From: Paracoccaceae bacterium
GTDB lineage: Bacteria; Pseudomonadota; Alphaproteobacteria; Rhodobacterales; Rhodobacteraceae
Assembly: GCA_018647275.1 (NCBI GenBank)
Contig: JABGTH010000131.1
Span: forward strand, 1-7,206
Direction of reading: 5' to 3'
Length of the DNA: 7,206 bases
The translations under genes and the position numbers were made by a program. Positions 1 to 5,488 of the stretch are shown piece after piece. Below the pieces are notes generated by a model that searched no databases, was not told the DNA's origin, and was given only the letters and a program-made list of their open reading frames with translations. Each line of letters starts with the position of its first letter. The first letter of the stretch is position 1.

Positions 1-810
1 GACGCAGCCGCAATGCACACACTTTGCCCATCACCTGACTATGTGGGCGGCCTTATGGACCGTGACGCAGCCCATTTGCACCCCTTGCGCCTCGCGATTG
101 GCCTGGCTAAGGCGGCCATCGCTGCCGGTGTGCGCATCTATGAGGGCACGCGCGCCCAAACCATTGATTATGGCTCGCCTTGTACAGTTACCACGTCAAA
201 CGTTAAAATTACGTCAAATCACATCATACTTGCTGCCAATGGCTATCTTGGCGGCCTTGCGCCCGAAGTCGCGGCCCGTGTTATGCCCATTAACAATTTC
301 ATCGCTGCAACTGAGCCGCTTGGGGGTGATGCAAAACGGGTTCTGACCGAAAACGTCGCAATAGCTGATGGACGATTTGTGGTAAATTATTTCCGACTTA
401 GCCACGATGGCCGTCTGCTGTTTGGTGGCGGCGAAAGTTATGGCTACAAATTCCCAAAAGACCTAGCAGCCAAAGTCCGCAAACCGATGACTGAGATATT
501 TCCACATTTACGTGATGTTCGCATCGACTACGCATGGGGTGGCACCCTTGCAATCACGATGAAACGCCTGCCATACCTCACGCGACTAGCGCCAAATGTA
601 TTAAGTGCATCGGGATATTCAGGGCACGGCGTCGGAACCGCAACGCATGCGGGACAACTGATGGCTATGGCAATCGCAGGCCAAACAGATGGCTTTAATA
701 CGATGTCACGCATCCCAACATATCCGTTTCCGGGTGGTGCATCGCTACGCACTCCGCTGCTAAGCCTTGCAATGACTTGGTACAGCATGCGCGACCGACT
801 TGGATTTTAG
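1..810 (+). CDS. FAD-dependent amine oxidoreductase (DAO family, PuuB-like), C-terminal part
   Basis: The frame is open from base 1, so the gene starts left of the window and its first visible Met is internal; 269 residues remain. It belongs to the DAO family of FAD flavoenzymes, closest to gamma-glutamylputrescine oxidase (PuuB), which oxidises the amine of glutamylated putrescine in cytosolic polyamine breakdown. Support in fragment numbering: the substrate/FAD-domain segment GGLMDRDAAHLHPLRLAIGL (16-35), a Rossmann-type strand IILAANGYLGGL (75-86), the sheet segment GRLLFGGGESYG (137-148), the late FAD-contact motif ASGYSGHGVGTATHAGQL (203-220), and the tail FPGG..LRTPLL..AMTWY..RDRLG typical of PuuB-like proteins. 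The N-terminal GxGxxG dinucleotide motif lies outside the window. Roughly 60 percent of a normal 430-residue protein is visible and it ends normally. Family assignment is firm; the exact substrate (glutamylputrescine, another amine, or an amino acid such as glycine or sarcosine) is inferred. Confidence 0.88.
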   Translation, partial: DAAAMHTLCPSPDYVGGLMDRDAAHLHPLRLAIGLAKAAIAAGVRIYEGTRAQTIDYGSPCTVTTSNVKITSNHIILAANGYLGGLAPEVAARVMPINNFIAATEPLGGDAKRVLTENVAIADGRFVVNYFRLSHDGRLLFGGGESYGYKFPKDLAAKVRKPMTEIFPHLRDVRIDYAWGGTLAITMKRLPYLTRLAPNVLSASGYSGHGVGTATHAGQLMAMAIAGQTDGFNTMSRIPTYPFPGGASLRTPLLSLAMTWYSMRDRLGF

Positions 811-811
811 A

Positions 812-836
812 CCGTTGATTAACGTAAAACCAACGG
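812..836. terminator. Weak hairpin between convergent genes
   Basis: CCGTTG (812-817) and CAACGG (831-836) are perfect inverted arms around a 13-base loop, placed across the two converging stop codons (TAG ending at 810, TAA complement at 819-821). The position suits a shared bidirectional terminator. The stem is only 6 bp and no clear T tract follows on either strand, so intrinsic termination would be weak. The right arm is also the last codons of the minus-strand hydrolase. Confidence 0.3.
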
Positions 837-1529
837 CTGCTTCAACCATTTGCGTATCGCAGCTGTTGTTGCAGCGGGATTATCAAGCGTCATAAAATGG
901 CCAGCGTTTTCAAGGACGACAAGTTCAGCGAACGGGATAAGTTCTGCCATGAAGGTATGCCGTTTAACTGGACAAATCTGGTCGTGCGCCCCACATAGAA
1001 CCAGCGTTGGAACTTTGCATTTTTGCAACGTGCCCTGTTGGTCACGCCTCCGTTGTAGTGCACGTGACTGGCGCACAAAAGTTTCTACGCCAAGGGTCAT
1101 CGCCATGTCGATGACCAACTCGCAAACATCATTGCGCTGCGGACCCGGTGCAAAATGCTTTGTCTCTAATTTCGTGCGCATCACCTGCTCAAGGCGGCCA
1201 GTACGCACACCAACGATCTGCGGTTCACGTTCTGCTGCCGCGGGTGGTGTTTCAGCAAGGGGATTGGTCCCCATCAAAGCAATTCGGGTAATACGGTCAG
1301 GGGCCCTGCGGAGTATCTCCATCGCAATGATTCCGCCCATACTGAGACCAGCAAGGGCAAAGCGCGCTGGAAGTTGATCGAGAAGATTCGATGCTATTTC
1401 TTCAACCCGCTCACCTTTGGTAATCGGTGCAACAGTAACACATGTGTCCGCAGACAATTCCGCAATTTGTGGCCCAAATAAGCGTGCATCGCACATCATC
1501 CCTGGCAAAAAAACCAACGGTTCAGCCAT
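819..1529 (-). CDS. Alpha/beta-fold hydrolase
   Basis: This is a 236-residue cytosolic alpha/beta hydrolase with no signal peptide or membrane segment. The N-terminus MAEPLVFLPGMMCDARLFGP carries the first strand and oxyanion region. The nucleophile elbow is GLSMGG with Ser63, the acid is probably Asp183 in CGAHDQICP, and the base is His211 in ENAGHFMTLDNP, so the triad is complete. The cap region (about 95-165) contains the patch FVRQSRALQRRRDQQ. I chose the ATG at 1529 over upstream ones at 1550 and 1544 because the fold starts directly after it and GGCAGG lies five bases upstream; that ribosome site is modest, so the start is not certain. It converges with the oxidoreductase and lies about 120 bases downstream of a decayed gene on the same strand. 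I see no convincing promoter just upstream. The fold is certain; the substrate (ester, lactone, thioester or C-C bond) is unknown. Confidence 0.87.
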   Translation of the reverse strand: MAEPLVFLPGMMCDARLFGPQIAELSADTCVTVAPITKGERVEEIASNLLDQLPARFALAGLSMGGIIAMEILRRAPDRITRIALMGTNPLAETPPAAAEREPQIVGVRTGRLEQVMRTKLETKHFAPGPQRNDVCELVIDMAMTLGVETFVRQSRALQRRRDQQGTLQKCKVPTLVLCGAHDQICPVKRHTFMAELIPFAELVVLENAGHFMTLDNPAATTAAIRKWLKQPLVLR

Positions 1530-1649
1530 TTTTGCCTGCCACATTATCAATCAGAAAATGCATTTCTCTACGCGTCCGCCCAACAACTTTGGAACATTAG
1601 GGCACAATGGCCTGCCTGCCCAAAATGAGCAAGCGGGCGATTGTAAATT

Positions 1650-2383
1650 TTAGCCTTTTAATCGATTCCAAAAATGATTGATCTAACGGCTTACAATTTC
1701 ATTGTACCGATCGGATTTTTTCAACGCCGCGAGACCCGCGTTGAAAAGGTATAGATGCGTTGTCACGCGCCAGCGAAGTTTTGAAATCACTACGTGAATC
1801 CCTGGATAGAAACGGGTTTTGAACAATCAGATAAACTCCAAGGGAACCCAATATCCATCATGGCGTTACTGAGCAGAGGACCAAGGTGCGAAGCCCAATC
1901 ATTAACCCGGTGCAGTTTATAATTGTCGGCTGTAGTGGAAGCCTTCATCGAATGCACAACAATTTCGGTCACAAGACCATCGTTGTCCAAGCCAGGGTGC
2001 ACGAAGAGAGCAAAGTCGCTGCCCGTCACAACATTCAAAGTTTGTTCTAACTTTCGCCCGCTTGGTGCTGCACGCAGTGCGGGTGCTGTCGCTAGTTTAG
2101 ATCTAACCGCAACTGGTGTACTGCCCTCAAGTCCAACGAGAAAACGGTCAATGCAGCGCAAACGCAATTTCATGCCAGCACGTAATGCGTTTGGACTTCA
2201 TCAATCAAACTGAGTTTTGCCGAATGGATAGCTGTCTATTTACCTACGTCTTTGTATTGTCGACCTGCGATCAAAGACAGGCTTTCTCCGCGTTTAACCA
2301 CATAATTTCCGCCACAATTTTGTGCGAAAGCACGCGTAGCGCACAGATAGTGCCAGCTTTACCACTGTTAAGAATCGTTTCAT
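1650..2383 (-). pseudogene. Decayed LysM-domain / periplasmic solute-binding protein gene
   Basis: No single frame is intact, but consecutive pieces of one protein appear in order on the minus strand. Piece 1 (2383-2342) is MKRFLTVVKLALSV, the start of a signal peptide. After a one-base frameshift near 2341-2345, piece 2 (2340-2176) gives ATRAFA/QNCGGN, a signal-peptidase AxA site, then a LysM domain beginning YVVKRGESLSLIA and continuing TAIHSAKLSLIDEV after an in-frame TAG (2238-2236) where LysM domains usually have Trp. After a second shift near 2173-2177, piece 3 (2173 to about 1795) finishes the LysM with MKLRLRCID, then gives TGSDFALFVHPGLDNDGLVT and VNDWASHLGPLLSNAMMDIG, which I recall as the opening of a solute-binding domain in rhodobacterial LysM fusion proteins. 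Piece 4 (about 1796-1650), in another frame, reads HVVISK and FNAGLAALKKSDRYNEIV, typical of a family-3-type solute-binding protein C-terminus, with a stop at 1685-1683 and a further in-frame stop at 1652-1650. The middle of the domain is missing, apparently by internal deletion. An intact product would have been periplasmic and peptidoglycan-associated. The LysM and C-terminal matches are strong; the fusion family rests on memory. Confidence 0.8.
2321..2345. repeat. Short inverted repeat at the pseudogene's first frameshift
   Basis: TGTGCG (2321-2326) and CGCACA (2340-2345) are perfect inverted arms, 13 bases apart. Nested within is GTGC-GAAA-GCAC (2322-2333). The right arm coincides with the place where the signal-peptide frame of the pseudogene passes into the LysM frame. 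A functional role is doubtful; a role in producing the mutation is discussed in the findings. Confidence 0.4.
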
Positions 2384-2391
2384 TTATCAAT

Positions 2392-2401
2392 CCCCCCCCC
2401 C
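2392..2401 (-). repeat. Ten-base G homopolymer just upstream of the pseudogene start
   Basis: The plus strand has ten consecutive C (2392-2401), so the minus strand reads G10, ending eight bases before the ATG at 2383. This is exactly where a Shine-Dalgarno sequence belongs and probably represents an expanded G-rich ribosome site. Tracts of this length are prone to slippage and to sequencing error, so the exact count is uncertain. Confidence 0.6.
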
Positions 2402-2412
2402 AGATGAATATA

Positions 2413-2444
2413 TGGTGGGATTCCAGCTTAAGTAATTCCCGCCA
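2413..2444. repeat. Imperfect inverted repeat in the gap after the M15-like gene
   Basis: TGGTGGGA (2413-2420) pairs with TCCCGCCA (2437-2444). It forms an 8-bp stem with one U-G wobble if the plus strand is transcribed, or one C/A mismatch on the minus strand. The 16-base loop contains the palindrome CTTAAG. It lies between the four-gene unit and the pseudogene. No T run follows on the minus strand, so it is a poor intrinsic terminator; it could be an operator or chance. Confidence 0.25.
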
Positions 2445-2470
2445 AAGTAGTGGTTACGTTTTATGCCAAT

Positions 2471-2480
2471 ACCTATAGGT
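2471..2480. repeat. Perfect 10-bp palindrome ACCTATAGGT
   Basis: ACCTATAGGT is identical on both strands. It lies 17-26 bases beyond the stop of the M15-like gene and about 90 bases upstream of the pseudogene start. It could be a small operator for the former LysM gene, but one copy in about 110 noncoding bases may also be chance. Confidence 0.25.
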
Positions 2481-2496
2481 TGCAGTGCATTTCAGT

Positions 2497-3129
2497 TCAC
2501 GGAAAGACTATTCCCCGAAAGACAGGAAAATCTTCGTATCTCTGACGGCGTTGAACAAATGTTTCACTGGGCTCTTCCCCTGAACGAAACAGTATGCCAC
2601 GCGGTGCAATGTAACTTGAGATCATGCGCCGCGGTGCCGGACGCCAAGCCAAATTGAATGCCGCGAGCTTGGGGAAGAACCACATTTCAGAATAAGGAAG
2701 ATGGTCGTGAACCCACCATGCTAAATCCTGCCAATCACGCCCCAGTTCATATTGATCCGCGAACCACGGCACCACAATGGTGGCTCCAGCAACCGCCTGA
2801 TCTCCGGCATTCAAATCCCAGATGTGGCATTCAATAGGATTGTCATTGCGCGCACAATTTAGATTATGCTTGTTTCCGTAGGCATTCAGTTCGGGTGATC
2901 GATAGCCGGAGCGAAGCGCAATTCGCCCAAATGTTTCCTCCAACGGATCCAAAAGTTGGGTGCAAAATTGCCGGCCGTTTTCCAAAATAAGGTCGGGCTG
3001 CGTCGGTACATTCGGCACGCCATAAAAGCCGTTAATCTCTGAATACATAAAGTCGCGCATGTAAAAGTGTTTAGAGAGTCGTTGCCGACCAAAGGTTTCT
3101 AAGCTCCACATACTGCGCGGCTGGCGCAT
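2497..3129 (-). CDS. M15-peptidase-like protein, last gene of the four-gene unit
   Basis: This 210-residue protein resembles the D-Ala-D-Ala carboxypeptidase-like M15 fold. The clearest mark is IALRSGYRSPELNAYGN (70-86), matching the SGYRSxxLN signature of M15_3 / VanY-type proteins. Candidate metal ligands follow: His102 and Asp105 or Asp110 in CHIWDLNAGD, then His141/His143 in WVHDHLPYSEMWFFP. The usual H-x6-D spacing and the SxHxxG context are not kept, so catalysis is doubtful. There is no signal peptide or membrane segment, odd for a cell-wall peptidase. The start is the ATG at 3129, which overlaps the upstream VOC stop as TAATG; an in-frame ATG at 3147 would give a 19-base overlap and is less likely. 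I recall conserved uncharacterised homologues in rhodobacters. Fold assignment is moderate and function unknown; cell-wall cleavage or a non-enzymatic role are both possible. Confidence 0.82.
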   Translation of the reverse strand: MRQPRSMWSLETFGRQRLSKHFYMRDFMYSEINGFYGVPNVPTQPDLILENGRQFCTQLLDPLEETFGRIALRSGYRSPELNAYGNKHNLNCARNDNPIECHIWDLNAGDQAVAGATIVVPWFADQYELGRDWQDLAWWVHDHLPYSEMWFFPKLAAFNLAWRPAPRRMISSYIAPRGILFRSGEEPSETFVQRRQRYEDFPVFRGIVFP

Positions 3130-3560
3130 TAGGCGGCACCGTTCCATTGAAATTCACCGTTAGGCCCCAACGAGCTAAACGGATTATGTGCAATTTCCCA
3201 AATATGGCCCTCTGGGTCTGCAATGTACCCATGATGTCCGCCCCAGAAAACGTCCTGCGCGGGCTTGAGGACTGCACCACCCGAAGCTTCGGCTTTCGTT
3301 ATGATTGCAGCAACTTCAGCTTTCTCTACAACATTGTATCCAAGCGTCATACGACCGGCACCCAATGTCTCTAAAGGCACCCCCAAGTCTCTGGCCAAAG
3401 CATCCAATGAATACAACCCCAAGGTTTGCCCAATGAGATCGAATGCAATAACACCATCAGAGCTATCAACACGTGCCCATCCCAACGCCTCGTAAAAGGC
3501 GGCCGATTGGGTCATATTTTTTACGCCCAAAGTAATCAAGCTAACGCGTTGTTGCATCAT
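3129..3560 (-). CDS. VOC (glyoxalase/bleomycin-resistance fold) protein
   Basis: This small cytosolic protein has 143 residues and the two-module VOC fold. The first beta-alpha-beta unit is RVSLITLGVKNMTQSAAFYE (5-24) followed by LGWARV. The second module runs from MTLGYNV (71) through an EV..II.KAEASGG helix to GGHHGYIADPEGHIWEI (107-123), the family's most recognisable segment. Members bind a divalent metal for glyoxalase, dioxygenase or thiol-transferase chemistry, or bind drugs without catalysis. The subgroup beginning RVSLITLGV is common in proteobacteria and uncharacterised as far as I know. Two ATGs in tandem (3560 and 3557) overlap the upstream hydrolase stop as ATGATG, giving 143 or 142 residues. 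The stop overlaps the next start by one base. It is therefore an internal member of a coupled operon. Fold certain, function unknown. Confidence 0.88.
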   Translation of the reverse strand: MMQQRVSLITLGVKNMTQSAAFYEALGWARVDSSDGVIAFDLIGQTLGLYSLDALARDLGVPLETLGAGRMTLGYNVVEKAEVAAIITKAEASGGAVLKPAQDVFWGGHHGYIADPEGHIWEIAHNPFSSLGPNGEFQWNGAA

Positions 3561-4540
3561 CGTAACTGTCCATACCACTCAAGGATCGCCACAACGCTGC
3601 GCGCCGTTTGACCCGGGGAAATTATATCGCCTGCAATAACGTGCTGGGATGGATCATCCCCTGCACCCAATTCTGGCCTCACGGTCGTTACATCACCTCC
3701 CCACTGAGCAGCGATACGTTGTGTTACTTCCGAGCGTACAACTTTATCCCCTTCAGCATAGTGGAACAACGCTGGGATTTTTACATCAGAATAATCCAAA
3801 GCAATTGCAGCTTTGACTGACGCGGCCATTGGGAATACCGCCGTGCTTGGATAAGTTGTGGTCCAGTGAAGCGTTTGAGTGTCGTTGAGTGGCTCAAAGG
3901 AGCGTGTTTTCCAAACCAGTAAGGGCAACCAATACCGCGCGGCAGGCAAAGTTAGCATTGGAGCGGCAGGGTTATTAACACCAAAATTGGGCGAGACGAA
4001 AACAACGCCCACAATGTCTTTTTGCAATTCAGGCTTATGCAATGCCAAGGCCGTCAGTGTCCCACCTGTTGAAGTTGACAAGATCAAAACCTTATCGCCA
4101 ATGCGGCGCGCGACAGCTAATGCCTCAACTGCATCAGCCATCCACCCCGTAACGGTGCCGTCTGCCATGGCGCCACTGTCGCGTCCGTGCCCCTGAAAGC
4201 GGGTATAAAGAAGGTTGGCACCAAGTGCCGAAGCAACATCATCGGGCACCGGACGAATTTCTTGAGAGCTTGCAGAAAAACCATGTAGATAGACCACTGA
4301 TAGTGGCGTCTTTGCTTCCTCATCACCTGCCCAAATCACGCGCTTTTCACTGTTTTCACGTATGTTTAGGATCGGAATTTCTTGGCTTTTTAAATATGCA
4401 TCTACGCCATCGTCCAACAGACTTTCGTCAAAAGTGGTTTCAAACGAGGTATCTTCGTAGGGTCCCAAAAACCACATTGTGATTCCCACCACGATCAGGA
4501 CAAGCAAGGTGCGCCCGATGAACTTGCCAAGCGTCCTCAT
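3557..4540 (-). CDS. Membrane-anchored alpha/beta hydrolase (carboxylesterase-like)
   Basis: This is a 327-residue protein with an N-terminal signal anchor: basic MRTLGKFIGR, then a hydrophobic stretch at about 11-26 (TLLVLIVVGITMWFLG) with no clear cleavage site, followed by an acidic linker (28-45). The catalytic domain is therefore predicted to lie in the periplasm. It contains the oxyanion-loop strand VVYLHGFSAS (82-91), a TRFQGHGRDSG turn (113-123), a nucleophile elbow STSTGG with Ser157, an acid at Asp265 in YAEGDKVV, and a base at His300 in DPSQHVIAGD. The elbow begins with Ser155 where GxSxG enzymes have Gly, a tolerated but uncommon variant. The ATG at 4540 overlaps the upstream hydrolase stop by four bases (ATGA) and its own stop overlaps the VOC start, so translation is coupled on both sides. 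Activity is probably esterase or lipase-like on a short to medium acyl ester; the substrate is unknown. Confidence 0.88.
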   Translation of the reverse strand: MRTLGKFIGRTLLVLIVVGITMWFLGPYEDTSFETTFDESLLDDGVDAYLKSQEIPILNIRENSEKRVIWAGDEEAKTPLSVVYLHGFSASSQEIRPVPDDVASALGANLLYTRFQGHGRDSGAMADGTVTGWMADAVEALAVARRIGDKVLILSTSTGGTLTALALHKPELQKDIVGVVFVSPNFGVNNPAAPMLTLPAARYWLPLLVWKTRSFEPLNDTQTLHWTTTYPSTAVFPMAASVKAAIALDYSDVKIPALFHYAEGDKVVRSEVTQRIAAQWGGDVTTVRPELGAGDDPSQHVIAGDIISPGQTARSVVAILEWYGQLR

Positions 4541-5289
4541 TCTGCGTCTCCCATAACTTCAAGCACTGCACGTTCGATCATCCCCAAGCATGGTCCATCT
4601 GAGAACCGGTGGTCTGCATCTTTGATCAACGTCAGGCGCATGTCTGGGCTGCTTGCGTGTTCTTGCAACTTTACCGCACAATCCGTGCTAACCGCGGTAT
4701 CAGCGGTACCCTGAAGCATGCGCACAGGAAACGGTAAATCTAACGGGCTACGCAGAACCAACTGGTTGCGCCCATCCTCGATCAATTTTTTACTTATAAT
4801 GTAAGGTTCCATATAATCAGATGGTAACTCGATCTGCCCATCTGCTTCGAGTGCAGTCTTCTGTGAATCGCTAAACGATTTCCAATACCCGTCCTCTGTA
4901 AAATCTGGTGCCGCTGCAATCGTCACCAATCCGGCCATACGGTCGGTGTGGTCACGCGCAAACAACAGTGATTGCCACCCCCCCATACTGGAGCCTACCA
5001 AAACCACCTTGCCTTCGGTCAACGTATCGATCGCAGCAAAGGTATCCTCAGCCCAATCACCTATGCATCCCGTTTCAAAGGTGCCGGAACTGATGCCATG
5101 GCCAGAGTAATCGAACCGCAAGAACGCTTGTCCTCGCGAACGAGCCCACTCCTCGAGATGAATCGCTTTCGTGCCTTCCATGTCAGATTTCAAACCACCC
5201 AAGAAGACAAGCCAAGGGCCAGCCCCTTCTGAACGGCGATATCCGATGCGGCGGCCCTGCGCTGTGTTTAAGTAATGTGGTTCTGACAT
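4537..5289 (-). CDS. ABHD10-like alpha/beta hydrolase, first gene of the unit
   Basis: This is a 250-residue cytosolic hydrolase. The segment LVFLGGLKSDMEGTKAIHLE (27-46), then FLRFDYSGHGISSG (56-69) and VVLVGSSMGGW (95-105), closely follows ABHD10, a mitochondrial acyl-glucuronide esterase and S-depalmitoylase in animals, and its bacterial relatives. The triad is Ser101, Asp197 (QGTADTAVS) and His227 (KDADHRFSD). The start is set at the ATG at 5289, not at an upstream in-frame TTG at 5343. An AGGGGGG ribosome site lies five bases before 5289, and the TTG coincides with the likely -35 box. The gene is divergent from thrS and heads the overlapping unit. ABHD10 identity is a family resemblance; whether the bacterial substrate is a thioester, a glucuronide or another ester is unknown. 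Confidence 0.88.
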   Translation of the reverse strand: MSEPHYLNTAQGRRIGYRRSEGAGPWLVFLGGLKSDMEGTKAIHLEEWARSRGQAFLRFDYSGHGISSGTFETGCIGDWAEDTFAAIDTLTEGKVVLVGSSMGGWQSLLFARDHTDRMAGLVTIAAAPDFTEDGYWKSFSDSQKTALEADGQIELPSDYMEPYIISKKLIEDGRNQLVLRSPLDLPFPVRMLQGTADTAVSTDCAVKLQEHASSPDMRLTLIKDADHRFSDGPCLGMIERAVLEVMGDAE

Positions 5290-5294
5290 GACTG

Positions 5295-5301
5295 CCCCCC
5301 T
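5295..5301 (-). promoter_or_regulatory. Ribosome binding site fixing the ABHD10-like start
   Basis: On the minus strand AGGGGGG lies five bases upstream of the ATG at 5289. It is the only strong purine-rich site nearby and decides the start in favour of 5289. Confidence 0.65.
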
Positions 5302-5313
5302 GAATTCCGGTGA

Positions 5314-5343
5314 ATAATGCGACACGCAGACGGCCTGACGCAA
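5314..5343 (-). promoter_or_regulatory. Candidate sigma-70-type promoter of the four-gene unit
   Basis: On the minus strand TTGCGT (5343-5338) is followed after 18 bases by CATTAT (5319-5314). They match the housekeeping consensus at three and four of six positions. Transcription would begin near 5307, leaving a leader of about 18 bases before the ATG at 5289. This is a by-eye call. Confidence 0.35.
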
Positions 5344-5476
5344 TCCAAAATGTGACCCGCAAACACGCAGTCTTATCTGACCATCCCCTCGGCCTTGACC
5401 CCTCCCGACGCTTTAGGCAAAAGGGCGAGGAACCTTTTCACCCGCAACCGGGCGTTTCGTAGGCGCCAAACTGACG

Positions 5477-5481
5477 AGGAG
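5477..5481 (+). promoter_or_regulatory. Shine-Dalgarno site of thrS
   Basis: AGGAG lies seven bases upstream of the ATG at 5489. It supports that start, which also gives the expected N-terminal TGS domain without extension. Confidence 0.75.
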
Positions 5482-5488
5482 TGCCCAA

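Larger units (their letters stand above)
5290..5488. other. Divergent intergenic region between hydrolase operon and thrS
   Basis: This 199-base gap must hold both promoters. The minus-strand candidate is listed separately. For thrS, TTGACC at 5395-5400 is a good -35 match, but no convincing -10 follows at 16-18 bases. Within the thrS leader there is a 4-bp hairpin CCCG-CAAC-CGGG (5441-5452) and a GGCGCC palindrome (5463-5468). I see no clear anticodon-like hairpin of the kind that mediates ThrRS autoregulation in E. coli, and no leader peptide. Confidence 0.5.

Noticed and set aside
850..1377. A 175-residue plus-strand open frame.
   Set aside because: It is antisense to the alpha/beta hydrolase with an intact catalytic triad, and its own translation is Arg/Ser-rich without domain features.
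1692..1714. TACAAT-ttc-ATTGTA inverted repeat next to the palindrome CCGATCGG and a T run, resembling a plus-strand terminator.
   Set aside because: It falls within the solute-binding C-terminal reading (SDRYNEIV), no plus-strand gene leads into it, and the stem is mainly A/T.
1718..1747. A perfect 10-bp inverted repeat (TTTTCAACGC / GCGTTGAAAA, 10-base loop) that looks like a terminator or operator.
   Set aside because: T runs lie 5' and A runs 3' on both strands, wrong for an intrinsic terminator. The arms also coincide with the codons of FNA and ALKK in the pseudogene's C-terminal piece, so coding origin explains them.
1790..2173. A stand-alone hypothetical gene of 127 residues on the minus strand.
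   Set aside because: It has no ribosome binding site, and its ends run in other frames into LysM and solute-binding sequence, so it is the middle part of a pseudogene.
2116..2478. A 120-residue plus-strand open frame over the gap.
   Set aside because: It is Cys- and Ser-rich, has no recognisable domain, and lies antisense to the LysM pseudogene; it is a shadow frame.
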